In this document: in pieces, positions 21,401 to 33,202 of the stretch
Layout: each line of letters starts with the position of its first letter
How positions within the stretch are numbered: position 1 is the first letter of the stretch
From: Pigoraptor vietnamica
Lineage: Eukaryota > Opisthokonta > Filasterea
NCBI GenBank assembly: GCA_943704525.1
Contig: CALSCQ010002045.1
Coordinates: forward strand, 1 to 40,592
Direction of reading: 5' to 3'
DNA: 40,592 nucleotides
Notes under the pieces: generated by a model
Database searches by the model: none
What the model saw: the letters and a program-made list of their open reading frames with translations, nothing else
What the model was told of the DNA's origin: nothing
Position numbers and translations under genes: made by a program

Positions 21401-24400
21401 GTCCAGCGACGTCGTGCGGCTGCTGAAGCTGATGCACACGACGAGCGACCGGTCGGAGTCGAGCCCACGAAGGTAGTTCTGGATCGTCACCGTCTTGCTC
21501 GTGCCAGACGCGCCCACAAAGATGACGGGCTTGCGCGTGTTGACGACGCGGTCGAGGAGCCACGTGCTGCGCACCGTGTCGGCCGTCGGGACGAGAATCT
21601 TGTAGAACTTGTTGTCCTTCGGCGGGGCGTACTCGGGGACCATGTCCTCCCACGGGCGCCAGCGCAGCGCAGAGTCGTCAAAGTGGTAGTCAAAGAGCGT
21701 CGGGAGTCCGTTGGGCAGCTGCGAGAGGCCCGCGTTGCGCGCGGACAGCTGCAGGCCGGCAAGCTTCTTGATGAGCGTGTCGAGCTTGACGCGCCCGTCC
21801 TCGAGGAGGCACGCGCCCATCGACCACACGAGGCAAAAGATGAAGACGGCCTCGATCGCCTGCTCGTTGAGGTGCGTCTTGTCTTCCGTGAGGATCGACT
21901 CGAGCATCGTCACGAGCTGAGTCACGAGGTTCAGCCCCGTCTGCGGCACGGCGAGGCGCGGCTTCGTCTCGTGCGCGCCGCCCTCGAGGATGCCGTCGAC
22001 GACAAAGTTGACGCAGAACTTGACGTACTTCTCGTACAGCTGCCAGAGCGTCTCGGCCTGCCCGCGGTGCTGGTACATGTTGCACCACCGGCGGAAGAAG
22101 GGCTCGTAGCCGAGGTTCTTCGGGTCGACGTACACCATCCCGCTGCGGCTCACAGTCGCCGGCGACGCGTACTGCAGGTCGCCGACCTCGTAGAGGAGCG
22201 AGCAGTGGCGCTGCAGGCGGATGCGCTCGCCGTTCGCGAGGGTGAGGAGCTTGTTGTCGTCCATGACAGAGTTCATGTTCTCGACCCACACCGCGTCGAC
22301 GTCCCCGTCAAACACAATGTAGCGGCGCTCCTGCTTCTCCGCGCCGAGTGGGCGGTTGATCTCGCGGAATATGTGCGAGAGGAGACCGTCCGTCCACTCG
22401 CGCTTGACGGGGTCGAGCACACCGTACAGCTCGCCGACCGTGACGGCCTTCGGGTTGAGCGTGTATAGCTTCGTCATCAGCCCGAGACGCGTCTGCGCCT
22501 TGGCCAGCGTGCGAATTACCACCGACTTGCCGCCGCCCGAGGGACCGACGACCATCGTCGTGTGGCGCGTGAGCATCGTCTCGTACAGCTGCACGACCTT
22601 GTCGACCTGGTTGGGGAGGAGGACGTAGTTGGACTCTTGCAGCGACGCCTCCACCGCGTCGTTGAACGCCGGGTAGCGCACGCGGGGCACGTCGAGGCCG
22701 GGCGAGAGGTCCTGGATGAGGCCCATGAAGAGCGGCACGTCCTCAAACACAAACTTGGGGAGGTTCATGTCGCGGAGCGCGCGCATGAGCACGACGTCCT
22801 CGTTGAGCTCGGGGTTGCCGCGCTTGAGCTCGCCGGCCATCACGAGGACGGCCTTGAGGGCGCGCATGCCGAAGTCGTAGTGGTTCTGCTTCGACAGCTG
22901 CTCGCGCGCGAGCTGGTAGAGGACCGTCATCTTCTTCGCGAGGATCTTGGCAAGCTCGAAGCCCTCCGAGAAGAGCATAATCTCGCAGATGAGCTCGAGG
23001 TCGGGGACGACCATCACGACGGGGCGGAACAGCGACTTGATGTTCTGCGGCAGCTCCACGCGGCCGGCGTAGCCCGGGTTCATCGTAATGAAGATGCCCA
23101 TCTTGCCGTCGAGCGCAATCTCCGTCCCCTCAAACTGGAAGTGCTTGAGGCGCATGTTGAGCGCGCGCTGGATCGTCTGGATCTGCGCGGCGACGACCGA
23201 GAGCACGGAAAGATCGATGCGGTTGAACTCGTCGAAGCAGCCCCACGAGCCCGTCTGCGCGAGGCCGCTGAAGATCTTGCCGAGAGCGCGGTAGTCCATG
23301 CCCTCGCCGCAGTTCGTGACGATGCACAGAAGGCCGAGCGCCTTCGCGAGGTCCTTCACCGTCTCCGTCTTGCCCGTGCCCGCGGGACCCGCTGGCGCGC
23401 CGCCGAGGTGCAGCGACAGCGCCTGCGTGTTCGTGAGGTAGCAGCGGTCCGTGAGCGGCGTGATGACGAGGCGGCCGTTGAGTCCCATGTACTCGTAGCC
23501 GTAGTCGAAGCGCCCCGTGCACTGACGGATGACGACCGTGTCGGGCTTCTTCTCCCAGTAGAAGCGCAGCTGCGACTCCCACTCAAATTCGCGGGCGTCG
23601 AGAATCGAATCGCGAACGAAGCGGTCGACGATGTCGCGCGCGTGCACGTCGATGATGATGAGCGTGTTGATCTTCTTGCGGTCGTTGGCGCCGAGGTCCG
23701 AGCGCACCTGGACGACGAGCTCCTGCAGCTGCCCGCCCAGCTTCTTGCTCAGCGTCTTCATCGCCATCTTGTCGCCCTCCGCGACGCGACGGAACGTGTC
23801 CTCGACCTCCCACGTCCACCACACCTGCCCGGCGGCGAGCGTGACCATGCCGAGGTTGGCAAAGATCCACTGCACGCGGGGCATCGACGGGTAGTGGAAG
23901 ACGGCCTCCTTCGTGATCGCGTGGTTCGTGCGCTTCATCTCTTCCTGCACCTTCTTCATCCAGTCCTCGACCTTGCCCTCGGCCGTGACCGTGCGCCGGA
24001 ACGCAAGCTCCTCGCGCTCCGCAGAGATCATCCCGCTCACGACGTTCGACTGCGCGCCCGTGCCGAACCGCAGCGACTGCACGTTGTCGAACATCTTGAT
24101 GATGTGCTCCTGCACGGCCGCGGGGTCGTCGCTGCCGAGAATCGAGAGCAGCTCGTCGTCCGAGATGAAGAAGAAGCGCGGGAAGGCGTTGCGCTTCGAC
24201 TCGAGGTAGTCCGAGAGCGACTTTTGGCACGACTCGAGCTGGGCGAGCAGCCGCTGGAGCGTCTCGAGGCGGTCCTCGACGTGGCAGGCGTCGAGCACGT
24301 TCCGGTTCTTGTTCGTCTCGGTCATAATCTTCTTGAAGCTCTTGTCGATGAGGTCAAACTTCTTGGCCTCCTCGGGGAGCTGCTGCCGGATGTCGCCGCC

Positions 24401-27400
24401 GATGAAGATGCCCTCGAGGTACATCCACTTGCGCTGCACGTTCATCCACACCTCGGTCACTTCCGAAATGTGCGAGAGGCGCTTCTCCCAGTTCTGGACC
24501 TCCTCGCGGAACGACTCGACGAACCGCGATGCCGCCATGCTCTGAATGTTCATCACGTTGTCCTCGAGAAGCGTGTTGATCTCGTCGATCGTCGCGAGGA
24601 TAAAGCCGCGCTCCTCCGTCCCCTTCATGTACTTGACGACATCGAACGACGTCCGCTTCCACGTCTCGTCCACCGCCTTCAGGCCCTTCTCGATCGCCAA
24701 CTCCTTGATCGCGCCCGACGTGATCTCAGAGATGATGTCGACGTAGTTGTGCAGCTCCATCGCAAACACGTTCTGGAGCTTGAACGAGTCCGGGCTCATG
24801 TTGAACGTCTTGCCCGTCAGCGCCATCAGCTTCTTCCAGTGGCGGTCGCGCAGCGCCTCGTTCTTCAGATCGCTGAAGAGGGGGATCGAGTCGCGGAAGC
24901 CCGTCACCTTCTCGTGCACGACGTTGTACGTCGGCAACTGCTTGAGCTCCTTCGGAAAGCTGCGGAGCTCCGACGCAAACTCGTCCGTACCGCGGATGAG
25001 CACCTCGATGTCGAGGTCCGTCCAGAGCGTGTTCGACCACTGCTCGACGGCGCGCTTCTGCCGCACGTACAGGCCGTAGATGCGCTCGAGGCCGTTCAGC
25101 TTGCGCTCCATCTCAAACAGCTGCGGGTACGACGTGATCGGCAGGTCGAAGAGCTTCTCGGCGAGCACCAGCTCCTCGCGGCGGCGCTGCTTCTCGTGCA
25201 TGATGTCCTGGTACTTGCGCAGCAGCTCGACGCCGCGGTCGAGGTCCTCGCCGACGGCCGCGGGCCCGGCGTCCTCAAACTGCGTGAGCAGGCCGTCGAG
25301 ATCGGACGTGTAGTCGCTGACCTCGGTGCGTGTCGTCTCCGTGAAGTGCTTCTTCGTCGGGAGAAGGCGGACGTCGACCTCGTGCGCCTGCTGGAGCAGC
25401 TCGTTGCAGCGCGCCTCGATGCCGTTGGCCATCGCGAGTTCCTCCGCAGGTATCTCCATGCCGTACATGCGCAGCGTGCGGTACCGCTCGAGAATGTCCC
25501 GGTAGCGCACCTCGTAGTCGACAAACGAGTCGCGGATCTGCTCGATCACGTGCAGCACAAACTTGAGGTCCTCGAGCGTCTCGGGCGTGCGCTGCAGCTT
25601 GCGCGAGAGGTCCTCAATCTCCGTGTTGAGCTCGACGAGGGCCTCGCGTGCCGACTGGTTGAGGTAAGAGCCGATCGCCGCGACCCACGACGACGCCTCG
25701 CTCTTCACCGCAGACACGAGCGGTGCGACCGAGAGGCGAATAAAGTCGTGGTCGCGCGTGAGCGGTTGCTCCGAGACCTCGCGGCCGAGCTTCGAGTAGA
25801 ATGACAGTTTCTCGTCGTAAGCAATGACCGACGGGCGCTTCTGCGCAAACTTCTCCATCGTGATCATCTTGTCGAGCTTCCACAGCGGCTTGTAGCGGCG
25901 CCACGTGTCCACGTGACGCGCGAGGTGCGTCAGCGTCTTGGTCATGTTCGTGTTGATCGCCGTCAGCGTCGCAATGACGTCGGGGTGCGCGCTGATGTCC
26001 GGGTAGAAGCTGAAGATGACCGGCTGCTGGTCGTCGCCGACGTACTGCGGGGGCGTCTCGAGGCACGTGCCGTGCTGCCAGCGCACAAACTGCTTCATGC
26101 TGTCGACGAACCCGACGCAGTACTTCATGACAATCTTGTGGATGTCGGGGATCGATGGCGAGATGACGATCTCCGGCGCCGAGAGGCTCGCGCTGACCTT
26201 GAACAGGGGGTTCATGCGCTCGCGGCGCTTGCGCGTGATCATCTGGAGGAACGACGTCGTGTTCGCGAGGACGAGGTGCAGCAGCGCGTTGAACACCTGC
26301 CGTTCCCAGTGCCCGTAGTAGCTGCGCATGTCCGGCGACCGCCCCGTGTTCGTGTGCACGACGAAGCCCTCGAGCTTCTCGAGGAGCGGCGGAATCGACC
26401 GGTAGCGGCGCACGAGCGACTCGATGGCGCCGTTGCGGAACTGCTCGAGCTGGTCCGTGAGGTCCCTGCAGTCGATAAGCTCGTCCGTCGGCGCGATCGG
26501 GCGGATGAGGCGTGCGCCGGCGATCGACGCAATGTGGGCGCTGATGTCCTGCGCGCTCTTCTTGATCTGGTTGACGAGCGAGTAGAACTTCTTAATCTCC
26601 TGGTTCGCCTTGGCGAGAAAGTCGGGCACGCCGAGCGACTGCCAGTTGATGCGCTTGACGCCGGGGACGAGGACCTGCTCGAGGCGCGCCATCTCCGCGC
26701 GGAGGAGCCCGCGCTCGGCGTCCTTGAGTGAGTCGAACACGGCGTGGTAGTCGCGCAGCATGCCCTCGACGTCCTTCACCTGCGTGAGGTACTTCTCCTC
26801 CTGCAGCGTGATGTTGAGCGCCGTCTCCGGGATCGAAAAGCCGATCGTGTCGAGGTACTTGGCCTCGCGAATAATCTCCCAGATCTTCGACGAGAACGTG
26901 CACGAGATGCGGCGCGCGACCGACGGGTCCTCGGCGTTCTCGCGCACCTCAAACTCGAGAATGTTCTTCTTGAGAAAGTTGATCGCGTTCTCCTCGACGT
27001 CCTGGCACCACTGCTGGTAGAGCTTGTTTTCAAAGTCGCGGATGGCGCGCGCGACCGTCAGGTACTTCTTCGTCGCAAACTTGCCCTGGTCCGTGTTGAG
27101 CATCCCCTTGAGCGTCTGGAAGCGCAGCACGGGCTTCTTGATCCGGTAGAAGAGCGAACGCGACCAGTTGATGGCGCCGGCGACGGGCGGCTGGTTCTTG
27201 TAGCACGGCGGGTGCTCGCGACCGGCCTGGAACATCTGGTCCACGACGTCGACCTCCTTGCAAAACTGCATGAGAATCTCGTCGTACTTCTTGAGCATCT
27301 GCGCGTTCACGGCAGAGTTGATCGCCGCGCCCGACTGCAGGTTCTTAAAGTTCTGCAGGAGGTCAAACGCCGTCTCCGACGACCGCAGCGCCTTGAACGA

Positions 27401-29287
27401 CGCGTCGATAAAGTGCTTGGCGAGCGCCTCAATGTCCCGCTTCTGCCGCTCGAAGCGCTCCGTGACGCCCTGCCACAAGTGCGCCTGTCGCTGGTCGAAC
27501 ACGTCAAACGACACGTCCTCGACGAGGTCCACGAGCCCCTCCACACGACGCAGCACCTCGTCGATCCGCTCGTGGTCGCCCGTGACCGCCTTCAGCTCGG
27601 GACCGAGGACGTTGCGAAACTCTTCAATGTCCTGGATGATGTTGTGCACGTCGTGGCACCGCGCCTTCATGTAGTCGGTGCGGTCAAAGAGGCGCTTGCG
27701 ATCAAACTCCCACCGCTGGTCGCGGCCGGACGCCTCGATCTTCTCGCGGACGGTGAAGTACGTGTCGCTCCACAGCTGCAGCACGGCGGCCGACTCCTTG
27801 ATCTTCGCCTTGGCCTCGGCGGGGTTCTCGCGGAGAATGGTGCGCATGTTGACCGTCCCCTCGACGCGGTCGGCGAGCGTGTTGGCGATGCGCTCCATGA
27901 GCGGGACCATGCGATCGTCCTTGTTGTAGTGGCGCGAGATGATCCAGACCATCCGCAGCGCGTTCATCATCGACGGGATCGTCTCGAGAATCACGTTGAG
28001 CGTGCCGTGCGAGATGTTCTTAAAGTGGCGCTCGAGCGTCGCGAGGAACTTGACGTTGTCCTTCGCCTCGGCGTAGTACTTGTCCAGCTCGCTCAGCTTG
28101 TAGTCGAGGCGCCCGTACACCTGCGACTCGGACCGCACGAGGACCTGGATCATGTCCTGCACGATCGGGAGGCTCAGCTGCTCGTGCAGCGCGCCGAGAA
28201 GCGCGTTGCGATCGTGCCAAAACTGAATCTCCCCGAGCGGCCCCTTCGATGTCGGCACGCGGTTGAGGACCTGCTCGATGAGCGTGTCGATCGCCGCGAC
28301 CCACAGCTCGGCGGCCGACTCTATCTGCATGACCGTGTCAAAGTCCTTTGCCGCGACGTTGACGTCGTCGATGGTGACGTTGGGGATGTTGATTTGGATG
28401 TCCCCGGACACCTGCTCGATCACGTTCGCAATGTGCGACGAAAACTTCATCATCGACGTGATGAATTCGCTGCGGATCTGCGCGTCTCCCTTTCGCGCCT
28501 TCCCGCCGGCCGACGCGTCCTCTTCCGCCGGCGCCGCAGAAATGAGCGGCTCGTACACGTCGCCGATAGCCTGCTTCATCATCACGAGGCAGTTGCCCGT
28601 GAGCACGCCGTACTCAAACGCCTCGCTGATCGGCTCAGAGTCGGCGTCCCCGCGGTACGGCGTCGGCACCTTCTCGACGTTCTTGATGAAATACATGAGG
28701 CGCACGTACGTGTCCTTCTTCTTGTTTGGGAGGTGCCCGAAACACACGCGCAGCACCAGCCGCGTCTCAATCACGTACGACGGCTGGGGCTCGGCCGGCA
28801 CGAGCGCCGCGGCCGCACCCTCCAACACGGGCGCATCCCCTGCGGGCATCGCAAGGCCGTCCCCAAGCGACGCACCGAGGCTGATCGTGCTCTCCGGCGC
28901 CGCAATCAAATCGGCCGTCGACGCGGCCTCGAGCGGGCCCTTCGGCTCGCCCTCCGTTGCTGCAGCGACAGACTCGGCAGCGGCCTGCGCGTCGAGTCCA
29001 TTCGCGGTGCGACCGAGCGAATTCTCCGCCGAATCGACGGCGTCTGGCGTCGGCGGGTGCTCGATGGGAACGCGGACATCCTCGTGCGCCGTGTAGAACA
29101 CGAGCGCAGAGTGCGTCGAGATGCCGTCGAGAAAGTCAATCACGCGCTTTTCGTTCGGCTCCTTCGCGTCGGGATCTTCCCTCGTCATGAGATCGCTAAA
29201 CACGGACGTGTCGGGAAGCTTCAAGTGGATGCACGTCTTGCTCTGCAGCCACCGCAGCCGCACGTCGCTGTCCATCTTCGCGACCAT
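15470..29287 (-). CDS. DNAH10: Axonemal inner-arm dynein heavy chain, DNAH10 type (I1/f beta chain), intronless
   Basis: One uninterrupted frame of 4,605 residues from the ATG at 29287. A further in-frame ATG lies upstream at 29359 and another downstream at 29275, where [10 protein letters not shown] resembles the family start. The tail matches DNAH10 ([36 protein letters not shown]). The motor has P-loops GPAGTGKT in AAA1 (about residue 1967), GPSGGGKS in AAA2 (2248), GASGTSKT in AAA3 (2592) and GVGGSGRS in AAA4 (2940). The coiled-coil stalk with the microtubule-binding domain spans about 3180-3465. The C-terminal domain has IIPVEAHRL and ends GVCLVLNTD, the DNAH10 signature (IDA2/1-beta in Chlamydomonas). 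It drives ciliary bending as part of the two-headed I1/f inner arm. All key motifs look intact. It is remarkable for lacking introns over 13.8 kb while neighbours have four to nine exons. Confidence 0.97.
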   Translation of the reverse strand: MVAKMDSDVRLRWLQSKTCIHLKLPDTSVFSDLMTREDPDAKEPNEKRVIDFLDGISTHSALVFYTAHEDVRVPIEHPPTPDAVDSAENSLGRTANGLDAQAAAESVAAATEGEPKGPLEAASTADLIAAPESTISLGASLGDGLAMPAGDAPVLEGAAAALVPAEPQPSYVIETRLVLRVCFGHLPNKKKDTYVRLMYFIKNVEKVPTPYRGDADSEPISEAFEYGVLTGNCLVMMKQAIGDVYEPLISAAPAEEDASAGGKARKGDAQIRSEFITSMMKFSSHIANVIEQVSGDIQINIPNVTIDDVNVAAKDFDTVMQIESAAELWVAAIDTLIEQVLNRVPTSKGPLGEIQFWHDRNALLGALHEQLSLPIVQDMIQVLVRSESQVYGRLDYKLSELDKYYAEAKDNVKFLATLERHFKNISHGTLNVILETIPSMMNALRMVWIISRHYNKDDRMVPLMERIANTLADRVEGTVNMRTILRENPAEAKAKIKESAAVLQLWSDTYFTVREKIEASGRDQRWEFDRKRLFDRTDYMKARCHDVHNIIQDIEEFRNVLGPELKAVTGDHERIDEVLRRVEGLVDLVEDVSFDVFDQRQAHLWQGVTERFERQKRDIEALAKHFIDASFKALRSSETAFDLLQNFKNLQSGAAINSAVNAQMLKKYDEILMQFCKEVDVVDQMFQAGREHPPCYKNQPPVAGAINWSRSLFYRIKKPVLRFQTLKGMLNTDQGKFATKKYLTVARAIRDFENKLYQQWCQDVEENAINFLKKNILEFEVRENAEDPSVARRISCTFSSKIWEIIREAKYLDTIGFSIPETALNITLQEEKYLTQVKDVEGMLRDYHAVFDSLKDAERGLLRAEMARLEQVLVPGVKRINWQSLGVPDFLAKANQEIKKFYSLVNQIKKSAQDISAHIASIAGARLIRPIAPTDELIDCRDLTDQLEQFRNGAIESLVRRYRSIPPLLEKLEGFVVHTNTGRSPDMRSYYGHWERQVFNALLHLVLANTTSFLQMITRKRRERMNPLFKVSASLSAPEIVISPSIPDIHKIVMKYCVGFVDSMKQFVRWQHGTCLETPPQYVGDDQQPVIFSFYPDISAHPDVIATLTAINTNMTKTLTHLARHVDTWRRYKPLWKLDKMITMEKFAQKRPSVIAYDEKLSFYSKLGREVSEQPLTRDHDFIRLSVAPLVSAVKSEASSWVAAIGSYLNQSAREALVELNTEIEDLSRKLQRTPETLEDLKFVLHVIEQIRDSFVDYEVRYRDILERYRTLRMYGMEIPAEELAMANGIEARCNELLQQAHEVDVRLLPTKKHFTETTRTEVSDYTSDLDGLLTQFEDAGPAAVGEDLDRGVELLRKYQDIMHEKQRRREELVLAEKLFDLPITSYPQLFEMERKLNGLERIYGLYVRQKRAVEQWSNTLWTDLDIEVLIRGTDEFASELRSFPKELKQLPTYNVVHEKVTGFRDSIPLFSDLKNEALRDRHWKKLMALTGKTFNMSPDSFKLQNVFAMELHNYVDIISEITSGAIKELAIEKGLKAVDETWKRTSFDVVKYMKGTEERGFILATIDEINTLLEDNVMNIQSMAASRFVESFREEVQNWEKRLSHISEVTEVWMNVQRKWMYLEGIFIGGDIRQQLPEEAKKFDLIDKSFKKIMTETNKNRNVLDACHVEDRLETLQRLLAQLESCQKSLSDYLESKRNAFPRFFFISDDELLSILGSDDPAAVQEHIIKMFDNVQSLRFGTGAQSNVVSGMISAEREELAFRRTVTAEGKVEDWMKKVQEEMKRTNHAITKEAVFHYPSMPRVQWIFANLGMVTLAAGQVWWTWEVEDTFRRVAEGDKMAMKTLSKKLGGQLQELVVQVRSDLGANDRKKINTLIIIDVHARDIVDRFVRDSILDAREFEWESQLRFYWEKKPDTVVIRQCTGRFDYGYEYMGLNGRLVITPLTDRCYLTNTQALSLHLGGAPAGPAGTGKTETVKDLAKALGLLCIVTNCGEGMDYRALGKIFSGLAQTGSWGCFDEFNRIDLSVLSVVAAQIQTIQRALNMRLKHFQFEGTEIALDGKMGIFITMNPGYAGRVELPQNIKSLFRPVVMVVPDLELICEIMLFSEGFELAKILAKKMTVLYQLAREQLSKQNHYDFGMRALKAVLVMAGELKRGNPELNEDVVLMRALRDMNLPKFVFEDVPLFMGLIQDLSPGLDVPRVRYPAFNDAVEASLQESNYVLLPNQVDKVVQLYETMLTRHTTMVVGPSGGGKSVVIRTLAKAQTRLGLMTKLYTLNPKAVTVGELYGVLDPVKREWTDGLLSHIFREINRPLGAEKQERRYIVFDGDVDAVWVENMNSVMDDNKLLTLANGERIRLQRHCSLLYEVGDLQYASPATVSRSGMVYVDPKNLGYEPFFRRWCNMYQHRGQAETLWQLYEKYVKFCVNFVVDGILEGGAHETKPRLAVPQTGLNLVTQLVTMLESILTEDKTHLNEQAIEAVFIFCLVWSMGACLLEDGRVKLDTLIKKLAGLQLSARNAGLSQLPNGLPTLFDYHFDDSALRWRPWEDMVPEYAPPKDNKFYKILVPTADTVRSTWLLDRVVNTRKPVIFVGASGTSKTVTIQNYLRGLDSDRSLVVCISFSSRTTSLDVQKNLEANVEKRTKDSFGPPAGKRMLVFIDDLSMPSIDTYGTQQPIALLKLLIDRGGLYDRGKDLNWKYLRDVQFVAAMATPGGGRNMVDPRFLSLFSVFNVTFPSESALRHIYTTILTEHLKPFSSEISGVAGKITEATLRLYGEIVNQLPPTPSKFHYIFNLRDLSRVYEGLTKATVDCFPTTSHIVRLWRNECLRVFHDRLVSDEDRAFVQGRVGVAIGEFFPDAAEYAARNPILFGDYRRALEPGALRLYEDVDGYETVKPVFEEILQEYNDKRSPMNLVLFDDAIEHLTRITRIITMARGHALLVGVGGSGRSSLARLSAFTCGYQMFEITLVRGYGEAEFKEDLKKLYTLVGTENKRVLFLFGDAQVARESFLEMINNMLTSGMVPALYEPDETETIINAIRDEVAAKGINPTKDNCWSFFVEKCADNLHIALAMSPVGDTLRQRCRNFPGLVNNTVIDWFTPWPEQALRSVADVFVSEEHVPGERRESVIMHMVKVHLSVAEYSREYQQRLRRTNYVTPKNYLDYVNNYLSLLRENRQSIEQQCRRLGSGLTKLIEASEQIKELEEKLKVQKVAVNEKTQACNALLEKISSNTKEAETKKEAAIAKEAELATQNQEISREKAEAEAALAEALPALEQARLALQNLSNSDITEVRSFAKPPMEVQKVCECILVLRNIKEVSWKSAKSMMAAPDFRTQLMNLDVDAISNQQQKTVKQFLKDLDTTVDRMREISAAGSGMLQFVEAIMGYCSVAKTVNPKRQAVARLEKNLHIATKDLQIIQAEVKRLQHDLAKLGEDYEKATSEQRSLKAEAELMERRLLAAEKLISGLGSEKVRWKFELEELKASRERLLGDCLLSAGFLSYTGAFTWEFRQRMVYEEWQADLREKEVPMSTPFLLESLLTNDVEISKWASEGLPSDELSVQNGILTTRANRWPLCIDPQQQAINWIRKKEGPNGLKVCTFQDGDFLKQLEMAMTYGFPFLFKNVDEYIDPVIDPVLEKNVRTEAGRQYIMLGDKQVDFDPNFRLYLTTKLANPNYSPAVFGKTMVINYTVTPKGLEDQLLNIVVGFERKELQEERERLVHEMSVNKSLLKDLEDLLLRELANSSGNMLDNAELIATLEETKAKADDIGEKLRKAHSTSKEIETARDEYRPAAKRGAVLFFAIAELSAINPMYQYSLASYLEIFDLSLKRSMPNPILPKRLENITDALTTNVYNYACTGLFEAHKLMFSFHMTTKLMQAEGEMDAEELDFFLKGNISLARSNRNNPFPAWLPDSGWNDVLRLATIGTVFASLPEDIERHEAEWHKWYALESPESAPFPLKYEAAVSDFQRLCLLKCLRVDRVQPAFINFVIRRLGERYVTPPVLDFQQIYSQTTALTPVVFILSPGSDPATDLLKLADSLGFNTRLKFVSLGQGQGPVALQLLETAITRGQWLMLQNCHLLVDWLQQLERIIEKLEKPHPDFRLWLTTEPTERFPIGILQRSLKVVTEPPNGLKLNLRGSYTRVSEDVLERCPHEAFKPLVYVLAFFHAVVQERRKYGKIGWNVPYDFNESDFRVSLMLLETYLTKAHDNADTRMPWGSLRYLIGEAMYGGRVTDSWDRRVLMTYLDEYMGEFLFDAFQPFRFYKNAEVEYAVPANGPKSVYTDYIESLPLSNSPEVFGLHINAEIGYLTNAVKEMWRNLIDLQPRSGDGSGGVTRESFIATIAKDIQTKLPELFDLQKISRAMGTPKPTQVVLLQEIERWNRLVTRMSVTLADLQKALAGEIGMNDELDEIASALFKGDIPATWRRLAPSTRKNLGNWMAHFMRRYNQYDEWVKKGDPVVMWLSGLHIPESYLTALVQTACRINGWPLDRSTLFTQVTEWVAPEDVRERPALGCYVSGLFLEGAGWSREKGCLVRQKPKQIIDELPVMRIIPVEAHRLKTQNTFTTPVYVTQARRTAMGDGFVFQSYLSTTEHPSHWIVQGVCLVLNTD

Positions 29288-29914
29288 TTTCCTCTCAACA
29301 GTCCCCCGCGCAAGCGGACGACCGGCGAGAAAAAGTGCAACGCACGACCCACCACGCACGCACTCACGCCACCGGCGGCGGAGCGATCACACGCGAGGCA
29401 AGGTCAGAAAGTTGCGAATAGGCCCGCCCAGCACAGCAGAGACAGGCAGTTCGGGGAACGACCCCCCGCGCACGCAGTGTATCGAATAATGATGCAGAGC
29501 AGAATGCGTGCGAATGTAAGCGAATAAGAGGGCCACGCACAGCACCGTGCGTGCGTCCCTGTCCGTTAGGAGAGAGAGGGTCGAACGCATGCGATTTTTG
29601 AACGCGAGACAGAGTCACTCCTCAGCTGCCAGTGGGCCAGTAGTGAAGGCGGCCGCGAATTATTAGGGTCATCCGGCGTCATACAGTTTCCATAGATAAG
29701 CAAAATTTATTACGCAAGGCTCAAATCTGCCCCACAACACATTCCCACTGTCAATCGCCATGACGACGGCTCACTTGATGACAACAGTCACGTGATACCG
29801 TCACGTGAAGTGTGTCATGTGATGTCACGTGATGACCCCTCGAACGGCGTCGCTAAACTAAAACAGAAAGCCGGGCTTCGTGCCAGTTGACGCAAAAGGG
29901 GCCGAGAGAGCAAA
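29288..29914. promoter_or_regulatory. Divergent promoter spacer DNAH10 / CENP-O
   Basis: About 630 bp with two start codons facing away from each other. The dynein side is GC-rich; 29640-29760 is AT-rich. The CENP-O side holds the palindrome cluster listed separately. Short frames here do not resemble genes. Confidence 0.55.
29771..29832. promoter_or_regulatory. Cluster of TCACGTGA (E-box-type) palindromes upstream of CENP-O
   Basis: Three perfect TCACGTGA palindromes at 29788-29795, 29801-29808 and 29825-29832, plus two one-mismatch copies, TCACTTGA at 29771-29778 and TCATGTGA at 29815-29822. All five fall within 62 bp, about 80-145 bp before the CENP-O start codon. CACGTG is the core bound by many bHLH/bHLH-ZIP factors. 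The binding protein here is unknown. Confidence 0.6.
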
Positions 29915-30933
29915 ATGGATGCGGAGGCGCAACGGGCGCTGCTACGGCAGCTCGATGGGCTGCATGACATGTCCGTCAGGTGGGTCTGCAACGGCAAGTG
30001 AGCACCCGACTGGCGCGGTTTTCCTGATTGCGCCTTGCGTGCCGCGGCAGACTGCGACAGGCACAGACGGGTGCGCACGAGTCGCTTCAAGAGCTCTTGG
30101 AACTGCGCAAGACGGCGGAAGAGGTGGTTTGACATTAGTAGACATCGAGAGTGACACGATAACAGACACGCTCACGAAAATACCTTCCGTCGTCCTCAGC
30201 TGACGAGACGGAAGGCGGCGCTTACTCTGAAGTTGGAGTCCCTTGGAACGCACTCTGTTGGCCGCTTGCTAGGCGAGGCGGAGAGCGGTCGACTTGCGCC
30301 AGAGGGCCAGGGCTCCCGCGTGACGTCGTTGTTGCGTCACGGCCAGGACGCGGAGTCGGACGGATCTTTTAACGTGTCGGTGAAAGATCGGCTCGTGCGC
30401 GACGTGTGTGGGAGCGCACGCAGCAGAAAAGTTCAGGAGGTGGGTGCGTGCTTCTTGTGTGCTGCATTTGGTGTGCATCTCATAAAAGCGGCTGTTGCGG
30501 TTCTGGCGCAGGTCAACATTGCGTATCGCCTCGCGGGAAAGACCGTGTTCACCGTGGACGAGAAGCGCGTCGGTGTGCGATTCGACACGTCGTACAATGG
30601 TGGGTGTGTCGGTGTCCGTCCGTCATTGGGCAATGGGTGCGTCTTGGACGCCAACGTCCTACTTTGTGTCTGCCAGTATGGTGGTGTGTGCTGACGGATT
30701 CGAACCCGCGTGCCGCATTTTTCAGGCGAGTATTTTGAGCGCTACTACGTGCTTCTCGAGTTTGCCGAGTCGGCCGAGGACGGCTCCACGCGGCTGTCTG
30801 TGTTCAAGCACACCCTGCCGTACTTTATTCCCATCGATGAATTGAAACGAACGCGGCTGAACTCGAACGTGAAGGTATCGTGGGCGGCGGCGGCACGCGC
30901 GCGGCACTGTGCGTTTTTGTGCACTATTCAGTT

Positions 30934-31009
<76 letters not shown>

Positions 31010-32006
31010 GCGCGCGACACACACACACACACACATACACACACACACACACCAGTTTTGATTGCCGCGCCGTTTTCCACTCATTGGGTGCAGTGGTTAA
31101 GGCCAGTGACCCATCGCCTTCTCTCGCAGTCTTTCTTGGAGGGAGTTGAAGACTACCTTAGCGCGTACATCACGCGCAGGCAGCAAGTGGCCGTGCTGTC
31201 GCGTGATTTTTGTGGGCCTGTCGAGGGTGCGGACGACATTCCGTGGGTGAGGAAAGAGACGGTGCTTTGCTCGGCGCCGGTGGACCTCGTGGAGTTTGCG
31301 GTTGTGCTTCCGCGCTCGCGTCGGAGTGAATTTGCGAGTGTTGCTACGAGGGGACGAGGCGAAGACGCGGTGGATGGTGCGTAAAGCTCTCTGTCACACA
31401 CACACACACACACACATACACGCTCGTACACACTTACATAAAGCACACGACACAAACACACACATTTACACGCGACGCGTGCATCATTAGACCCATTGCT
31501 AATGTGTTTCATGGTACCCTCAACAGCAGAAGAAGCCGCCAGTGTGAAGAGGAAGCGCGTTTTTCCCTCTCGTGGCCATCCCACTGCGAAGAGATCGCGC
31601 GTCGACGGTGCGTTCTTCACAGCCTCCTGTCACTGAGCACGTGCCGTACTGACATTGCCACACACTCGCAGACAACAGCGACGAAGAGATCGTTGTTACC
31701 GTTCGCCTTCTCTACGAAGACCTTCTGGAAACGATTCCGACGCGTGCTTCGGTGACTGTGCGTGTGGGAGGTACGGACGGTGCTCTTGTGTGAAGTGCGC
31801 GATCACGAGATGTCTCTCTCACCCCAACTATTACACTGTAGAGTTGTTGCACACTTTTTATCAACTCACACTCACTGTGCTACTCTGCCTGACGCTCTAC
31901 TGCTGCGGTCGCAGGAAGTGCCGAGAGACGGAAGAAGTTGGCGAGTGCGGAGGAAGCGTTCGAGTCAATGCCGTTGCTGGACGCATTCGCAGAATCCTTC
32001 CAATAG
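29915..32006 (+). CDS. CENPO: Centromere protein O (CENP-O / Mcm21 family), nine exons
   Basis: Exons 29915-29979, 30051-30123, 30200-30439, 30512-30599, 30726-30874, 31130-31376, 31527-31607, 31672-31770 and 31915-32006. Every junction is GT-AG with matching phase, giving 377 residues ending FAESFQ. The N-terminal third is a charged coiled coil (LQELLELRKTAEE; LTRRKAALTLKLESLG). The C-terminal part matches the tandem RWD region of CENP-O: VRFDTSYNGEYFERYYVLLE, then HTLPYFIPIDEL, then FLEGVEDYLSAYITRRQQ, then RLLYEDLLETIPTRASVTV and a final helix. CENP-O works in the CENP-O/P/Q/U(R) part of the inner kinetochore, linking centromeric chromatin to microtubule-binding parts. A basic, Ser-rich insert (about residues 240-285) between the two late blocks looks lineage-specific and carries an NLS-like KRKR. 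Identification rests on conserved motifs recalled from the family, not on a search. Confidence 0.88.
30939..31052. repeat. (CA)n with internal (CG)n, in CENP-O intron 5
   Basis: About 34 CA dinucleotides, then GCGCGCGC, then a second (CA)n block with one TA interruption. It fills much of the 255-bp intron. Confidence 0.95.
31395..31475. repeat. (CA)n-rich tract in CENP-O intron 6
   Basis: Short (CA)n runs broken by TACACG and AAGCACACGA; lies between exons 6 and 7. Confidence 0.85.
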
Positions 32007-32111
32007 CCCGACCTGCTGACGGTTGTTCTGAGATCACGTGCCATTAGAGTTTGGGAAAAATGTCAGTCACACTGTGGTGCTTCTCGCCATGTCAAAGCCG
32101 GAGAGAAGTGG

Positions 32112-32273
32112 ATGGCCAGTGAGTGGACAAAGGTGATGATTGAAGGATCAACCAGGGTCGCCGATTCGGAAGGAGCCGCACTCAATTTCATCGTGGAGAG
32201 TGATGGTGCTTTGCTGCTCAGGGAGTACGTTGTGGTCGGTGGCCGGCTTGGGTCACACACAGCCACGTCTTAA
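32112..32273 (+). CDS. Short ORF of 53 codons, unrecognised
   Basis: Starts MASEWTKVMIEGSTRVADSE and ends at TAA 32271-32273, about 100 bp past the CENP-O stop. It has a balanced composition (FIVESDGALLLREYVVVGG) unlike the repeat-driven false frames nearby. The frame is open for some codons upstream of the ATG, so it could be a terminal exon or a decayed fragment. No family recognised; may be chance. Confidence 0.25.
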   Translation: MASEWTKVMIEGSTRVADSEGAALNFIVESDGALLLREYVVVGGRLGSHTATS

Positions 32274-32980
32274 GTTTGCCGCCGCGCCCGCACTGACAGT
32301 TGGCCGTGCACGCCGGCTCGGACCCCCGCGACCATGACTGATGCCGGCGGCGAACGACATCTCACGGGCCCAGTCAGTGCGGCCCGGACGACTGTGACCG
32401 GCTCGGGCCCAGTTCATTGACCGAAGTTTGTCACAGATTCAGTGAAAATCAGGTCACTCTGCCTGACCGTTTATTGTCAATGATGAGTGCCTGCTGGTAC
32501 CGACTGCCGACTCGGCAGGATGGGCTCCGCCCCGCCAGTGACTGATATCGCCGAACGGACGCGACTGACGTTGCCGGCGGACAGCCGAGTTGCCGAAGGC
32601 CGCCGGCCGCGCTGCACTCGGCTCAGTCACGGCCGGGAGTGTGTAGCTGTCCAACTGAATCGAGTCACCAGGTCGCAGTGCATCGGGGGTCAACTGGGTA
32701 TGTTTTTTTTTCACAGTTTGCGTCAAGGCTGTGATGGTCGTCCGATGTGAAGTGTGAAAACTGGCGATGCTGCTGTTCAACAAAACGAATAGTCACTTAC
32801 TGAGCTCTTTTTTGTTTTTTTTTTTAATTCACTTTAATATTTTCGGGCCATTTTTCGATCGGTTTGCACGTCACGAAGTGTCCGCTTGATGTCGACCTTC
32901 AAAAATGACACAACTTAACTCAAATCTCGCAGATAGAATCGGAAGCGGGGTAATCTTGCCCATTCACCCACTGGGAATCT

Positions 32981-33146
32981 TGTTACCCTGCATTTCCGAT
33001 TCACCGCAGTGGTCGCTACTTTGGGATATATTCACCAACATCGGGTCCACTTCTACGGGCAATTTGGTTACCACGCATTTCCGATTCACTGCAAGTCGCA
33101 GTTTCGGGATATATTCACCCACATCGGGTTCCACAGTTCCCCGAGA
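32981..33146. repeat. Two tandem copies of an 84-bp promoter-proximal unit
   Basis: Copy 1 begins at about 32981 and copy 2 at about 33066. Both contain GTTACC, GCATTTCCGATTCAC, GGGATATATTCACC and ACATCGGGT blocks in the same order. The offset is 83-85 bp between matching blocks, with a modest number of substitutions. The pair ends just before the TATA-like element of the downstream gene. Confidence 0.85.
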
Positions 33147-33153
33147 CGCGGGA

Positions 33154-33161
33154 TATAAATA
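33154..33161 (+). promoter_or_regulatory. TATA-like box
   Basis: TATAAATA within GGGATATAAATACGGGG, 42-49 bp upstream of the ATG at 33203. The preceding GGGATATA also starts the conserved block of the upstream 84-bp repeats. Confidence 0.6.
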
Positions 33162-33202
33162 CGGGGACGGCGCACTGACACTGTAGCAAACATACAATCA
33201 AG

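Larger units (their letters stand above)
32274..33202. other. Non-coding stretch upstream of the 33.2-kb gene
   Basis: No gene visible. It has many GCCGGC-type and ACTGA/TCAGT words, a T/A-rich segment at 32800-32850, and ends in a tandemly duplicated promoter-like region. Confidence 0.5.

Noticed and set aside
15899-22468. A 2,189-codon plus-strand open frame, and others such as 22562-25804 and 26744-29527
   Set aside because: They lie exactly opposite the dynein gene. Its strong G/C third-position bias avoids codons whose complement is a stop. The antisense proteins are Arg/Leu/Val-rich with no domains.
30680-30720. tRNA-like T-arm (GGTTCGAATCC on the minus strand)
   Set aside because: It matches a Pol III B box, but the arms do not pair and no A box or cloverleaf lies upstream. 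It sits inside CENP-O intron 4.
31084-31108. A-box-like GTGCAGTGGTTAAGGC on the plus strand
   Set aside because: It resembles a tRNA D-arm but has no anticodon or T-arm downstream; exon 6 of CENP-O begins at 31130.
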